Source of the DNA: Embiotoca jacksoni
Lineage: Eukaryota; Chordata; Actinopteri; Embiotocidae
Direction of reading: 5' to 3'
Assembly (NCBI GenBank): GCA_022577435.1
Contig: JAKOON010000017.1
Coordinates: 1,731,501 to 1,795,500 of the forward strand
DNA length: 64,000 nt
Position 1 is the first letter of the stretch; each line of letters opens with the position of its first letter. Shown one piece after another: positions 50,201 through 62,206 of the stretch. The notes under the pieces were generated by a model. That model was not told where the DNA came from. It did no database searches and saw only the letters and a list, made by a program, of their open reading frames with translations. Position numbers and translations under genes: made by a program.

Positions 50201-52358
50201 TATTGTCAAAATTTTGGATGTTTAGTAACAATTGAAATCTGGAATCTGTTTCAAAATATTTAGCTGGTTTTGCCTCTGTCATTGTAATGCTAACTGGCAC
50301 TATTTAACTTTAAGTCCAGAAACCTCTAATAATTTATCAGTCACTTCAGCATAAACAGATGGATTAATTTCCTCTTCTGTACAGTCCAGCTGGTCTCAGG
50401 GAGATCATAATTTATTCAGATGGGCCTCCTTGAACCTTTACACCACTTTGGAGAGTGGTGTATATTTGCCACCATGCCCCAGGAAGCAACCCTGAGTCGT
50501 AAAAGGATTACATATATGAACTCTTGATAATACTCTGTAACGCTAACAATTGCATGGTGACGCTGATCGCTTTGTTTCTCTCTGACTTAAGTTTGTATTG
50601 TGTAAATTGTGTATTTTATTAAATTCGCTTTAACTGTACGAACAAAGAAACTGTAAATAAATGATTTTGTGTAAACTTTTTGATTGTACCACAATGATAT
50701 TAACAGAATCATTGAATTTGTGAATTAAATAATACAGATAAATATAATTTCAACTTAATCACAACAATTATTACAGTTTACAACAAACAAAAGAAGAGCG
50801 ACTTGCAGCAGATAAACTTGTATGTTTGAGTGTATGGAATGACAAAAAGACCCCATGTCAATTAAATGCCTGTCTGCCGTGGAAGTTTAATTTGATCCCT
50901 CTTCAGTCAGGTCCCTTCAGTCTCCCGGCCGGCATCAAGCTGGTGCTGTAACCCCACTCAGTGGTCAGATGTGTATTGTTTACCTTACTGAGTATCCAGG
51001 TGAAAAAATTCCCAGCAAATAATTTACTTTTCAGTCCTGATCTACAAATAGTTTGCTAGCTAACAACAGCACTTTGCTCTGACAACTGACTTAGCGACAT
51101 TATAACCTGCATAGCGTTATTATTTAAACTGGTTACTTTGAATTCGAAGTGTGAAAAAAGTCTTAACTTCCTCCGGTTCAACGTTGCCCTCAATGCAGTA
51201 TATGGGATTGTTTAACCCCAGAAAGGGACGTTGTGATAAGAGCCAGGTCTAAAGACGCATAGCTGGTCAGATCCACATGCCTGAGACATACTTGAGAAAC
51301 AAGAAACACAACACATCAAAATTAGCAGTGCATTTAAGACACATTTTAGAAAATAAATAACAAAAATCTGACAAGACTGCTGGTTTCCCCAGTGTCTAAA
51401 GACACTCCAGGGATGTCATGTTAGGACATAAAGATGTAAAAACCACTCCCGCAAAATAGTGAACAGTGTCTACTTTGACTTTTCTATGGACACAAAATAG
51501 CTCTATCTCCACTGAGTGTGCCCATTACGGTCCAGGTGATGAGTTATAATGCGACCCAGCGAGACCTCTGGTACACGAGAGACATTTTTAGCGTGTGGAA
51601 TTATTATTGTAATAAAGTTGCACAACAGGGAGCACAGTGGGGAGGAAAACCAGTGTTGAGCCACACTGTCATTGACACCTTCGTGACTGGGCTCTGTGCG
51701 TCTGCCAAAAAATGAAGCTGACAGAAAATATAGTGAGTGACTGCTCTCACCGCTTAGGAATAAAGAAAACACACTCGCATCAGTGCACACACACAGCTAG
51801 AAAAACACATTTTTCTTGAGTCAATGGTGCATTTCAGGTCGTGAACCTTCCTCCGGCGCCTTACTAACCGTTCCTCTTAAATCCCATTGCGTCAGTAACA
51901 GACTGTCTGTGCATAAGCCAGGCATGGAGAGAAATGCTGATGGAGATGTCTTAACACTGGAACCGCCACCAATTGTAACCGCCTGGTCCTTCATGTGTGT
52001 TCTATTTGCCTGAGCTTTAATTGGGTTAAAAAAAAAAAACTGTTAAGAAATCCTGAACGGGAGTTACTGCAGCGTGACATCACTGGAATAAGTGTTTAAA
52101 TTTATCCAAGGCCACAACTCAACAAGTGTGTCTGCCAGTTTGAGACTAAAGGTAGTGTTTGTTGAGGACAAGGAAAACCATCAGTGGGAGAAGGTGAGAC
52201 AGTTTAGTTTGGGTTTATATTAGTGTTTGAAAGAAACTGTCATTATAACCCACTATTACACAGTCACTTACAAAATGAGAGCTTTATGGAAGGAGACCTG
52301 CTTTGCATATTACAATATACTGACTATTTGTTTAGACCTCAAAATTACAAACATATCA

Positions 52359-52830
52359 TAGGGCTGGGCAATGTAGACAATATCCCATATGACAATATTT
52401 TTGACCAAATAACTCCATGCTCTGGCGATCTGTCCACGGTGTACTCTGCCTTCACCCAAAGTGAGCTGGGATAGGCTCCAGCCTCCCCGTGACCCTGTTC
52501 AGGATACACCAGGTATAGATAATGGATGGATGGATAACTTGATATTTTAGGGATGAGTATTGGTGCTTTCACAAAGTATTTACACTATAAGATTTTTGAT
52601 AAATAATTATCAGTAATAAGAATAAAATGACTGCGTATGCAAGGTCAAATAATCAAAGAGCTAGAACAGGATGGCAAGTTCAGGAAATGACATCACTTTA
52701 CTGTGAAGCAGCCATTAAAACCAGTAAACGACAACACCTATGTCATATCAGGATATTACAATATCCAAAATGTAAGACAATAGTCTCCTATCACGATATG
52801 GATACAATATTGATATATTGCCCAGACCTA
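52359..52830. mobile_element. hAT-like MITE with a nested interspersed repeat
   Basis: Left end TAGGGCTGGGCAAT and right end ATTGCCCAGACCTA are inverted and followed inward by AT-rich, ATCGATA-like sequence on both sides, as in common vertebrate hAT-like elements. At about 52425-52535 it is interrupted by a fish repeat (GTCCACGGTGTACTCTGCC ... GGGATAGGCTCCAGCC) ending in a short (GGAT)n tail, probably a LINE 3' end. No clear target duplication. Confidence 0.6.
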
Positions 52831-53209
52831 GCATGTAAACAACTAGTCAAGATATCTAGATGATGGTGTTTAGTTTTTACTGTTCATTTTATCCATGTTG
52901 TCCATTTTAATTGCATTTACACAAGACCAGTTCTACGTTTATGTACTTAAATATGAAAATAAAACATATTACATTCACCCTGTAATATTTCCATCAGAAA
53001 TAACAATATTATCTTCATAAGATATATATTTTTTTTTAAATCTATGAATATATCAATAGGAAAATCAATTTTATCCTGCCAAATTTTCAGTTTTTCAGTT
53101 GCATATTTTCCATTGACTATTGTGTCATCACGGTCAGCAGTTAGCTCACTTCGCTCCATGTTCAGTGTCAGTGATGATTCCCTACCAGGAACGCCAGCAA
53201 CGATAACAA

Positions 53210-53215
53210 TTTAAT
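53210..53215 (-). terminator. Possible polyadenylation signal for the Rieske gene (ATTAAA on minus)
   Basis: The plus strand reads TTTAAT, which is the common variant ATTAAA on the minus strand, about 210 bp past the stop. I found no canonical AATAAA closer. Weak evidence. Confidence 0.25.
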
Positions 53216-53425
53216 GATGACATGTCCTCTTCGCACAATCCTCTTGATATTGTCCTGAGTACACAGCAATCAAAGTCAAAACCGTCGTGAGAAAGTGAGA
53301 GACAAGGCTTAGGAGTGTTTTCAAATGGCTTGGGTTTGTGGAACGAGTCTTAAAAGTAGCCCGAGTGGGTTCACCTCACAGGTCTCGCTGAGGGCAAGAG
53401 GACGAAGCAGCCGTGCTGAGGTTGT

Positions 53426-54875
53426 TCAGCTTTTCTGATCCGCAGGGAAAGGCTGTAAGGAGAGACGACTCGCATGCTTCACATACACGTTGCTGTCTTC
53501 CAGCTTGACTTCATACACTTGTTGCTGTAAAGGAAAACACAGGATACAAAGACATAAAAGCTGGAAGAACACACTGAGGTAATGTGGGGAGTGACATTAA
53601 ATACACTGTGAGTAAATAATACTTTGAAAGGTGTGTTCCTTTCAAACCTTTCAAAGTATTATTTACTCACAGTGTATTTAATGTCACTCCCTACATTAAA
53701 AACAGAGTAAACCCTCATCTGAAACCTGTGACTCCCATTACAACTGCATTTTTGTTGTATATGTTTCCTGTATTGCTTTATAATTGAAATCATGTACATG
53801 AAGAACTGTTAAGAAAAATGATTACTGAAAATAAGGATGACATGTTTATGAAAAGTGAAGCTCTTGTTTGAATTGTTCAATGATTCATCCAAGCTACAGA
53901 AAGTGGGAATAAAAGATGTTTGACAGAACTAAAAGGCAAAATCATCTTAAAGGTAAAATATTTTACACTTTTGTACTTGCGGTCCTGAAAGATGTTTTTG
54001 TAGTTTTAAGCACTAAAAACCATCTCAGTAGACTATAGTTTTACATCTCATTCTCTGAAGCTGCTCTCTGGAGCTCTATCAACTACAGGCTGTTTTGTGC
54101 TTGTGTCTACAAGGCTGATTAATATCATTGACCCTCTATTGTGATTTTCCCCATGTTGTTATATTTTGCAGCATGTGGTATACATGTGATCACGTGAAAA
54201 ATCAAACAGTTTTCTGAACTGTGGAGGACATATATTTCATCACTGACCTGTAATGAGGTCCCTGACTTCCCAGTTCTGAGATCAAAGTCATAATCATGCC
54301 AGGGGCAGAAGACCTGCAGGACTCCATCAGCCTCTTCAATGTCCCCCTCACACAGAGGACCGCCTGGATTTCCACATAGGAAATTGTTAATCACAGTTAG
54401 TTCTCAAAACAATTACTCCTACCTTCAAGGTAAATGTGATGGTGATGCTTTCATAACACTGTTTGAAACTAAGACGGCAGGGGGCATGATGCTATTTCTT
54501 TTTTGCCAAGAGAAGCACTCAGTCTCACACATTTTGATAGAAGCAGTTAGCCACCCACAGAGACATACAAGGCTATATTTGCAATATTATACGCATCTGC
54601 ACGCGCTTTCGCATTTTATATTTACAACGTGTGAGTTACTTTTCCTTTAAGGATTTATCGAAACGAGATTGTGTTCGGATTTTACCGGAGTGGGAGCAGC
54701 GCGCATCCATGGCAAAAAACTCCCCCTTTACGTAGAAGAGGCAGACATCAGAGACGTAGCCCAGAGAGGAGTGCATCAGACGGCAGTGCTTCTTGGAAAG
54801 CTCCGAGGCCGTGCCTATCAGTCTCCATGAAACGCCCTCCGTATTTCCCTCCTCATCTCCGGAGCCAGAAGCCAT
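53426..54875 (-). CDS. Rieske [2Fe-2S] domain protein, RFESD family, 3 exons
   Basis: Minus-strand exons are 54875-54686, 54363-54248 and 53524-53426; introns are GT-AG with phases 1 and 0, giving 134 aa. The two cluster-ligand motifs are intact: C-S-H in DARCSHSGGPLCEGD (Cys60, His62) and C-P-W-H in VFCPWHDYDFD (Cys83, His86). A typical Rieske core follows (DLRTGKSG, then a VYEVKLEDSNVYVK strand). The length fits the small soluble RFESD proteins (human about 157 aa), with no signal peptide or membrane segment. These proteins resemble ferredoxin components of Rieske oxygenases, but their partner and reaction are not established. The start is at 54875 in the first exon, just below a CpG-rich stretch. 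The family call is firm; whether this is the orthologue of human RFESD (on 5q15) or a fish paralogue is open, so no symbol is given. Confidence 0.88.
53581..53697. repeat. Near-perfect hairpin, 51-bp arms, 15-nt loop
   Basis: Left arm 53581-53631 and right arm 53647-53697 are reverse complements at 50 of 51 positions; the loop is 53632-53646. It lies in intron 2 of the Rieske gene. Arm sequence is AT-rich and not low-complexity. Confidence 0.97.
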
Positions 54876-55090
54876 AAAGACCGGGGAGATGACCTGGTTT
54901 TCTAATTTGTGCTACTGTAGAGCTCCCCTTTTCCGCCGGTGCAAACGGATTTGGCTGTTGGCTTTGTGCAAATATTCCATATTAACCAGCAGGCCGACTG
55001 CTGCGACGCGCGTCCGTGCGGATTGAGCTGCCTCACAAGCCACCGGCACGCTGTCACATCCAGGCAACTCAGTGCACAAGCACCGCTGCT
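54876..55090 (-). promoter_or_regulatory. CpG-rich 5' region of the Rieske gene
   Basis: Sequence just upstream of the minus-strand ATG is richer in CG dinucleotides (for example around 54935-54960 and 55005-55050) than its AT-rich surroundings. It lacks a clear TATA box, as expected of a housekeeping-type promoter. Positional inference. Confidence 0.4.
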
Positions 55091-57209
55091 CTTACACACA
55101 GCTACATATGAATGAATGTTAATCACAGACAATGAGCAGAACGGATATAACTTGTGCTAAATTTGTGCAACAGTTTCAAATGCAAATATATAGTTGGTCT
55201 TTATATAACTCAGCGAGCAGGAGCGAGAATTAGGGGCCCTTGAACTTTAGCTAAGGGCTTAAATGTGGGGACTGCTGGCCGTCATGCAGACGTTAAATTA
55301 TGAATGGATCCAGACAGACCCCTTCCTGCTCTTTGATTAGGGTTAGACTAATATTAACTCGCTGTTTTATGCAGCTCTGCATCATGCCCATTCTGTTCGC
55401 TTTCCTGGTGGGCCTGTTGAGTTTATTGAGAACCCTTAAATATACAGAGTATCGGGCTTGCTCCCAAGGAGTGTGGTAAATGTGGAACATTACTTTTTAT
55501 GTACTGCGCAAATAGTTCAAAATCATTTCTCAATTATCAGTTACAAAGCCTCTTATTGTTCTTCCATGGTAGACGCCACACTGCACCGTGCTCCAGACAG
55601 GTATTTGACTGATTTCTTCAGGTTTAGTTTTTTTTTCTTTTCTACAGTGCAGTTACTTAGCATTATTATGAAATATTTGTGAACTCTGTGCCTCCTTCTG
55701 TGTTTCAGCTGAGGTCATGACTGAGTGACCTTATATTTTACTGCAGCAAATTTCCACTTTAGTTAGCATTGGTGCATCAAATAAAAGATGATAGAGCAGA
55801 TACAACTCAACATTTGAACATCTTAAAACAAGATATAATCTCTTCTGTCAGCCAGTTAAACTTCACGGAAACCCAGCCATCTGTTTACGATCAAAGATTA
55901 TTGACTTATTATTATCATCGGTATATAAAACTGATCTTTTCAGTAGCACTGATGTTGAGCTTACAAAAAACCATAAATTCATGAATGATGATCTGTATTT
56001 CTTCAACCAAATTGTCTTCATCGCTTTATTGAGCCAGTAATAATGCGCTTGGCAGTTTAGCATGTAAGTAATGTGAGTTGGTGTCTAGACTGGAGTGATG
56101 CATAACAGAGGCCACTTGTTCTGACTTGTGACTTTGAGAAACTGACTCATGTAAGGGTGCAGGGTGAGCGTAGAGGAGAGCAGCAGTGCTGTGAAAATGT
56201 GTCACGGCCAGGAGGAAAGAATGCCACTGCATCTTGTCAGAAGTTGAAAGGGAAAGCCAATGTAAAGAAATCTGAGCGAAGTGAGCAATGTGTTGTGTCA
56301 GACTGACAGAAAGGTTATTATCATTATAATTTATTCTGCACAATTTTCCAGGTGTGAACTTTGAAGCCTGGATATGTAGCGGCCTGGCATCCTGCTGAAG
56401 TGTGTATTACACCCATCAGTCTTACTAGAGAATACCGTGCTAGTGTCACGTTTCGCCTCGCCTACGTGTAAAAAGTACATGTATGTATGAGCAGGGTCAA
56501 AGAAGCCGGTCATGCGACTGACGTCATGTGACAGTACAAAGAACCATAGGCTTGTTTCAGACTGCAGGCAAATCGGATTTGTTCCTCATATCAGATCTAT
56601 CGGACAGACTGTCTGCACTGTTGTTTGCAAGTGAGCTGATTGGATTTGGTACGTCCGGAGATCACCAACCTATCTGCATGGATTGCTGTGGTAACGTTAT
56701 ACGCACACCTACACTGGTGACACACCTTTCAAACAAGGAAGCTGATGGCACGGAAGTGGTACCAGACAGTTTATTTTAGGTTCTATTGTGGAGTGTTGTT
56801 TTTGTTGTCCTTCATAGTGCCAAAATCTCCACTCTCTGATAGGGCTCCACTAGCGGTAGCATAGATTCTGCTCACTCCGTCACTTTGAAAACGATGTCGT
56901 CGTTGTGTGTCACAACACAAATGACGCTTGAAATCCAATTTGCGTCAGCGGAGCGTCCTGACCGACACCTGTCTGCAGATATCTGATTGGAATTACATTT
57001 CAAACCACCTCCAAATGTGGTTTGGATCCGGTTTGCAACAATTGCATCTCGTGTGTTTTTTCTGCCCAGACTTTCAAAATAAATCTGGATACAACCTGGA
57101 TATGACAAAAAACAGTCTGAAGGAGGCTGTAAATTCCAAGTGGGGAAGGGGGCACAGGACTTTCACCCAGAACTCTCTCGTTCGTGAGAAAGCAAAAATA
57201 GATGTTGAT

Positions 57210-57231
57210 TTTTTTTTTTTTTTTTTTTTTA
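57210..57231. repeat. Poly-T run
   Basis: About 22 T residues. It could be a retroposed tail on the opposite strand, but no element body was recognised. Confidence 0.8.
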
Positions 57232-57900
57232 GGCAACATTGTTATTTACATAATATAACATGTTTCACTTAAGTTATATACATTAAGTAACTAAAATGAC
57301 ATATGTAACATTACGTAAAATGATCTATTTTAACTCAAACCATGATCTTTTTGTAACCTCAACCTAAAAGTTTTTGTGCCTAAACCAAATTGTTATTGTG
57401 TCACATTTAACCCAAACCATTATATTTACTTAAACCTAACCACATGTTTTTTTCTGCACAAACCTAAAGCATCTTACTTTTCATATCAAAGCCAGGAAAA
57501 ACGTGACAGTGAGTAGTGGACTGATGGATGTATTACAGGCTTTGCCTTGATAACTGTCAGGAGTTCCTGTCTGTCTCTGTTTTTGTCTGTCATATGGTTT
57601 TGTTTTGGTCTGTGTCTGGAGGGTGTGGACTTTTTCACTGCTCACCTCCAGACACCTCCCACTCTTCACTCCTTATCAGGTTGGCACAGCTGTCTTGCAG
57701 TCCAGTAATCACCACCTGGCAGTATATCAACCCCGGTCCTGCACTCCACCTGCGTCAGTCCGTAGAATAGCCTAACCTGGTACTACGCTGCGGTTCCGTA
57801 AGTTGGTTGCATATTTGCAATTCCGGTTCTGATCCCCGGTCTGTCTTCCGCCTGCCGCAGTTCTTACCAGCGTGCCTGTGATCTTGTGATCCTGCTTGCT

Positions 57901-58020
57901 GTCCTGTGTCGGACCTCGGGTGCCACACAGTCAATCCAGTTGCTGTCCTGTGTCGGACCACGGGTGCCACACAATTGATCCTGCATCAGTCCTTGGGAGC
58001 CACCCAGTTGAATCAGGCTG
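57901..58020. repeat. 44-bp tandem repeat, about 2.7 copies
   Basis: GTCCTGTGTCGGACCTCGGGTGCCACACA recurs at 57901 and 57945 with one change in the core, and a third diverged copy begins near 57988. The upstream 57540-57790 stretch has the CT/GT-rich texture of fish gypsy-type LTRs, but I could not define LTR ends. Confidence 0.65.
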
Positions 58021-61000
58021 CCTCCCCTCATATGGCTGAAAAATCACCAAAGGTGTTTATTTTCAACACTGCCTCTAAGTATAACTTGTTAGAGGGTGGG
58101 GTACCGAGGTTGTGAAATAGGTTGTAGAGGATTTCAGCCAATAAACTATACAGTGAAGTGGACAGTCTGCAAGTTTGCGGTGGCACTGACAAACTGACAG
58201 TCGTCACCAACAGCTCTGCTTTGGCATGCTGAGAGGTGACAAAACATGCGGTGCACATGCGGGGAATCGAATTAAATGAGCTCCAAGTGATTTGAATTTT
58301 TGGGGAGAAAAAAACTAAAATCACAGAAATGAAAATGATGTATTGTGGAAAGTCTGAATCAGCAGGCTGGATGGGATTAATAAACAAAGCTGCAGACAGT
58401 AAGAAACGGGCCAAAAATGATCACAGGAGCATTGCACTGTCCATAAATTTATCTGACTTCTCCGACCACTGGACAGTGTAACTATTTGCATGGGGCAAAA
58501 TTTGGTGTGGAGAAAGTCTGGCTCAGATGAGATATTAGACTGAGTGTGGAGCCAAAACTCATCCATCATTAGCCTCTTCTTGTCCACAACCCTGCAACCA
58601 CCCTCAAAAGTCTCCTAACTTATCCGCCAAGGATGGATGGAAGACCAGCTCTCCAGCCAACGTGGTTTTCATTAGCTAAGCAAATGCTCAGGCCAAACTC
58701 AAAACACCACTCCCTGCTTGCTTTGCTCCTTGTTCTAATACAGCTTGTTATTCAAGACCTTCTTGTTTCATATACCAATACGAGGAGTGTGATTTAAAGG
58801 TCTCATAATGATAGCACTGTTGTCTGTGTGGTACTTGATGTCCTCTATAACTGTGGAATATGAATTGCCACAGTGCTATTATGTCACTTCAAATGCAAAT
58901 CCAGACTCCACTTTGATGTTTAGTGGACAGGACACTAAAGCCACAACTGAGTCCTCGGCCCAGTCCCAATGTCTGCCCTCACAGACTCACAAACCTGCAT
59001 TTCATCAAATGCTGGCCCTTCTTCATAAGGTACTTTAAGCCCCTACAGCCGCTTCCTTGCTTAGACTTAGATGAAAAGCTCAATAGCACTCTCACATCTG
59101 TACATTAAATATTAAGCTACAACCAGCAAGTTAACTGAGCACAAATATTGGAAAAGGGAAAATTAGCTCATTCAGTCTGAGGACAATTCTGCAAAACTAT
59201 GTTTCAGATGGGATGCATACTTTGTCTGTGCTGGTTGCTTGGCAACATCACGATGACAACAAGCCTCCTGGAAGTCACTGCCCTCCTGGAGTTAACAGCC
59301 GTTAATACTTCACGATCAGTTTCTGTATAAAAAATTATTTTCTTTTCTTTTTGGATTACCAAACAGATAGGAGCCATATAAATACCATGAAAATATTAAA
59401 ATGCTCAGTCAGCACAGGCCATATTCAGCAACGGTGCCCTTTGGACTTACGAAAGTTTGTGATGTCAGAAACTCACACTCACTATCTCTGTTAGATAATC
59501 TCCCATAATTTCAGTTGTCGATGAAATAAACAAGATAAAACGTGTTAATCAGGTATCATCAGAGGAACTTGCGGGTAAATATAGTTGGCTTCAGACTGAG
59601 CGAGACCAGCTGTTTCCCCCTGCATCCACATTTTATGCCTAGATAGATGATTTTTGCAGCTTCATTTAACATGCTGACATAGAGAGATATCAATTTTATC
59701 ATTAACTCTCATCCAGAAACAAAATAAGCATAATTTTGGAAGAATTTCTTTGATTAAACTTAAAAATGTGAGTGCTTAGAGCTGAGGTTGATATTAGGAC
59801 TTGGCTATGTGTACTGCAGCAGGACTTTAATTCCCCAAAATACCAGATCCCAAGAGAGAGAGAACACTGATTAGGATGAACCAGCGGATTCACAACGCAA
59901 TAAAAACAGCAAATAATAAGAAAACAGCCTAAACTCTACTTGGAGAGAAGCCACTCAAATCCCAAAATAAGTGCAGAAGAACATTGGATCATTTGTCAGG
60001 AAGGAAATTCTCCGGTAGAGGGATGGGACGGAGGCGACTCCACACTCTGCTGCAGATCTCATAAAGGTTTGATGATGTTTAAATCAGGTTACATTTTTGT
60101 CCTTAATAGTGTTCATGTGACTAGTATTTGATTTGTTTAGCAGTGTTTATGGGCGCATCAAGATCCTGGTTAGGGAACAAATTTTGCACCAGCTGGATCT
60201 GTAAAATAGCTTCATTTGTTGACTGTTATGTGACCATGCAGAGCAATAATCAGATCTAATGACACTGGATGGCTGCTCACACCATTACATATCCATTTTA
60301 TTAAACTGTTGGCAGCAGTTAATGCAGACAGAAGGCATCCCTTGGCTTTTTCCAAACATAAAGCTGCCTGAGAGAAGGAAAAGGGGGAAAGGCGAGATTA
60401 CTCATCAGAACAAATTGTGCTCTGAATTATGGAAACTTGCAGAGAAGAGGATAATGAGCAGACCTCTTGCTGTTAATTGGCAATCAACTTAATTTTCAAT
60501 TCTGTGAATCAAAATTCAGACAGAAACAACTGAACTCAGAGTTTAATCTGTTTAATCATATTCATGAGCCCGATGGTGGAGAAATGTCAGTGAATGCAGA
60601 TTTCTACTTGCTTTGACATTTACAGTCTTCTTCTTTGTCAACATACATCTTGTAGCAAACTTACTTTGACATCCTTAGCATTACTTACAATGTAATTTCT
60701 CAGGTATAAGGGGTTAGCGACGACAATTTCGATGCATGATCTTCTGTTCTGCTGGAGATCTAGCAGGTTAAATGGGATCTGTAGTGATGCCTTACTGCAT
60801 GATTTTCTGGGTTTACTACTAAGAAACAGTCTGACAATGTGGGAGACAGACAGGAAGATTCAGGCCGATTTCCAAATGACATTACACAGTGAAGAGCACC
60901 TTATTTGACTTGAAAACATCTTAAATCTTTAAATGTTTTTCGCCAACCAGTTTGTAAAGGAAAGACATAATTTGATTGTACCTATGAGACAGCAGGGGCC

Positions 61001-61554
61001 TGACACCGAGCCGCTGAGTCACTCTCTGCACCCCCCCTTCGCCTCCACTGCATACATGTCTGCAGGAGAGATCAGACTATGCTACATTCCTTTCTTCATG
61101 TCCTCAGTCTTGATTATATCCAGACACAATATGTCTTGTTCTTCAAGGTTTGCAGGTTAGCAGCCAGACTGTTTGGGGAAGTAGTGTCTGAAAAGTGAGG
61201 AGGTAGGAGTTCACCATCTGAAAATGTAGAAATGCACTTGTCATGACATGCCTCTGCGATGGGGATTTTACAAGTTGCCATATGTTTTATGTTGGATTGT
61301 GTTGATATATTGTGCTGATTGGAGGAAATAGAGTTGGGAACATACTGTTGGTAAAACATTATTGTTGTCAGGAAGCCTGAATTTATTTAATTTATACTAC
61401 AGTGTGCGCCAAAATGGATTAAATATATATCGATAATACATCATACTTTATGATAACTTGGATGTTGTAGGTATGCTGGAGAACTTGCCACAGTTCCTCG
61501 GTAGATGTAAGCTGTCACAGTAGTTATATGATCAATGATGAGGTATAGCATGTT

Positions 61555-61850
61555 TGCTGTCATGGCTCCTAAATGGTGGAATGAGCTCCCCAACGACATC
61601 AGGACAGCGAAAACTCTGTACATCTGTAAAAACACACCTCTTCCGACTTTACCTTGAATAGGTAGCACTTTAGTAGCGCTTAAAATGGCAATTACTTTTA
61701 GCGCTGTGTAGTTTGGCTTTCTTGAAGAAATTGTATTTCCTTGATTCTTGTTCTTGGTTTTGTACCCTCATGGTTGAAATGCACTTATTGTAAGTCGCTT
61801 TGAACAAAAGTGTCAGCTAAATGAAATGTAATGTAATGTAATGTAATAGC
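61555..61850 (+). mobile_element. L2-like LINE 3' end
   Basis: A frame reads APKWWNELPNDIRTAK, the conserved tail of L2/CR1-type reverse-transcriptase proteins. It is followed by AAGTCGCTTTGAACAAAAG-TGTCAGCTAAATG and an (AATGT)n 3' repeat at about 61825-61848, as seen at L2-like 3' ends in fish. 5'-truncated and non-functional. Confidence 0.75.
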
Positions 61851-62147
61851 ATTTATTCTCCAAACACAGAGGATATTTGGACCAAATTTTGTGGCGATCC
61901 ATAAAAGCACATATAGCAGTGTCACAGGAGGCTGGAGGAAATGGCAGGTCATCACCAAAGTCATGAGGGCTGGAGACCATGATCTCGATCATAGATACAG
62001 ATCCAATCATTTTAAAGATATTTCAGTCTGGACCACATGCTTTCATTGAGTCACGCATCCTACACACTCATGTAGAAAATCTCACAATCACATGGAGACA
62101 GAGAGAGAGACAGGAAGCTCACAAACTGATGTTCGACTGGTTATAAA

Positions 62148-62149
<2 letters not shown>

Positions 62150-62205
<56 letters not shown>
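62150..62205. repeat. (CA)n microsatellite
   Basis: About 56 bp of CA repeat. Confidence 0.97.

Positions 62206-62206
<1 letters not shown>

Larger units (their letters stand above)
47271..53425. other. Intergenic region between cilp2 and the Rieske gene
   Basis: Mostly AT-rich sequence without recognisable exons. The 115-codon open frame at 49230-49577 matches no family I know. An AATAAA near 50657 in AT-rich sequence could be an alternative 3' end but has no upstream gene evidence. The nested MITE at 52359-52830 is the only clear element. Confidence 0.55.

Noticed and set aside
50630..50670. AATAAA as the main 3' end of cilp2
   Set aside because: It lies 3.8 kb past the stop and a canonical signal exists at 47265; possible as a minor distal site only.
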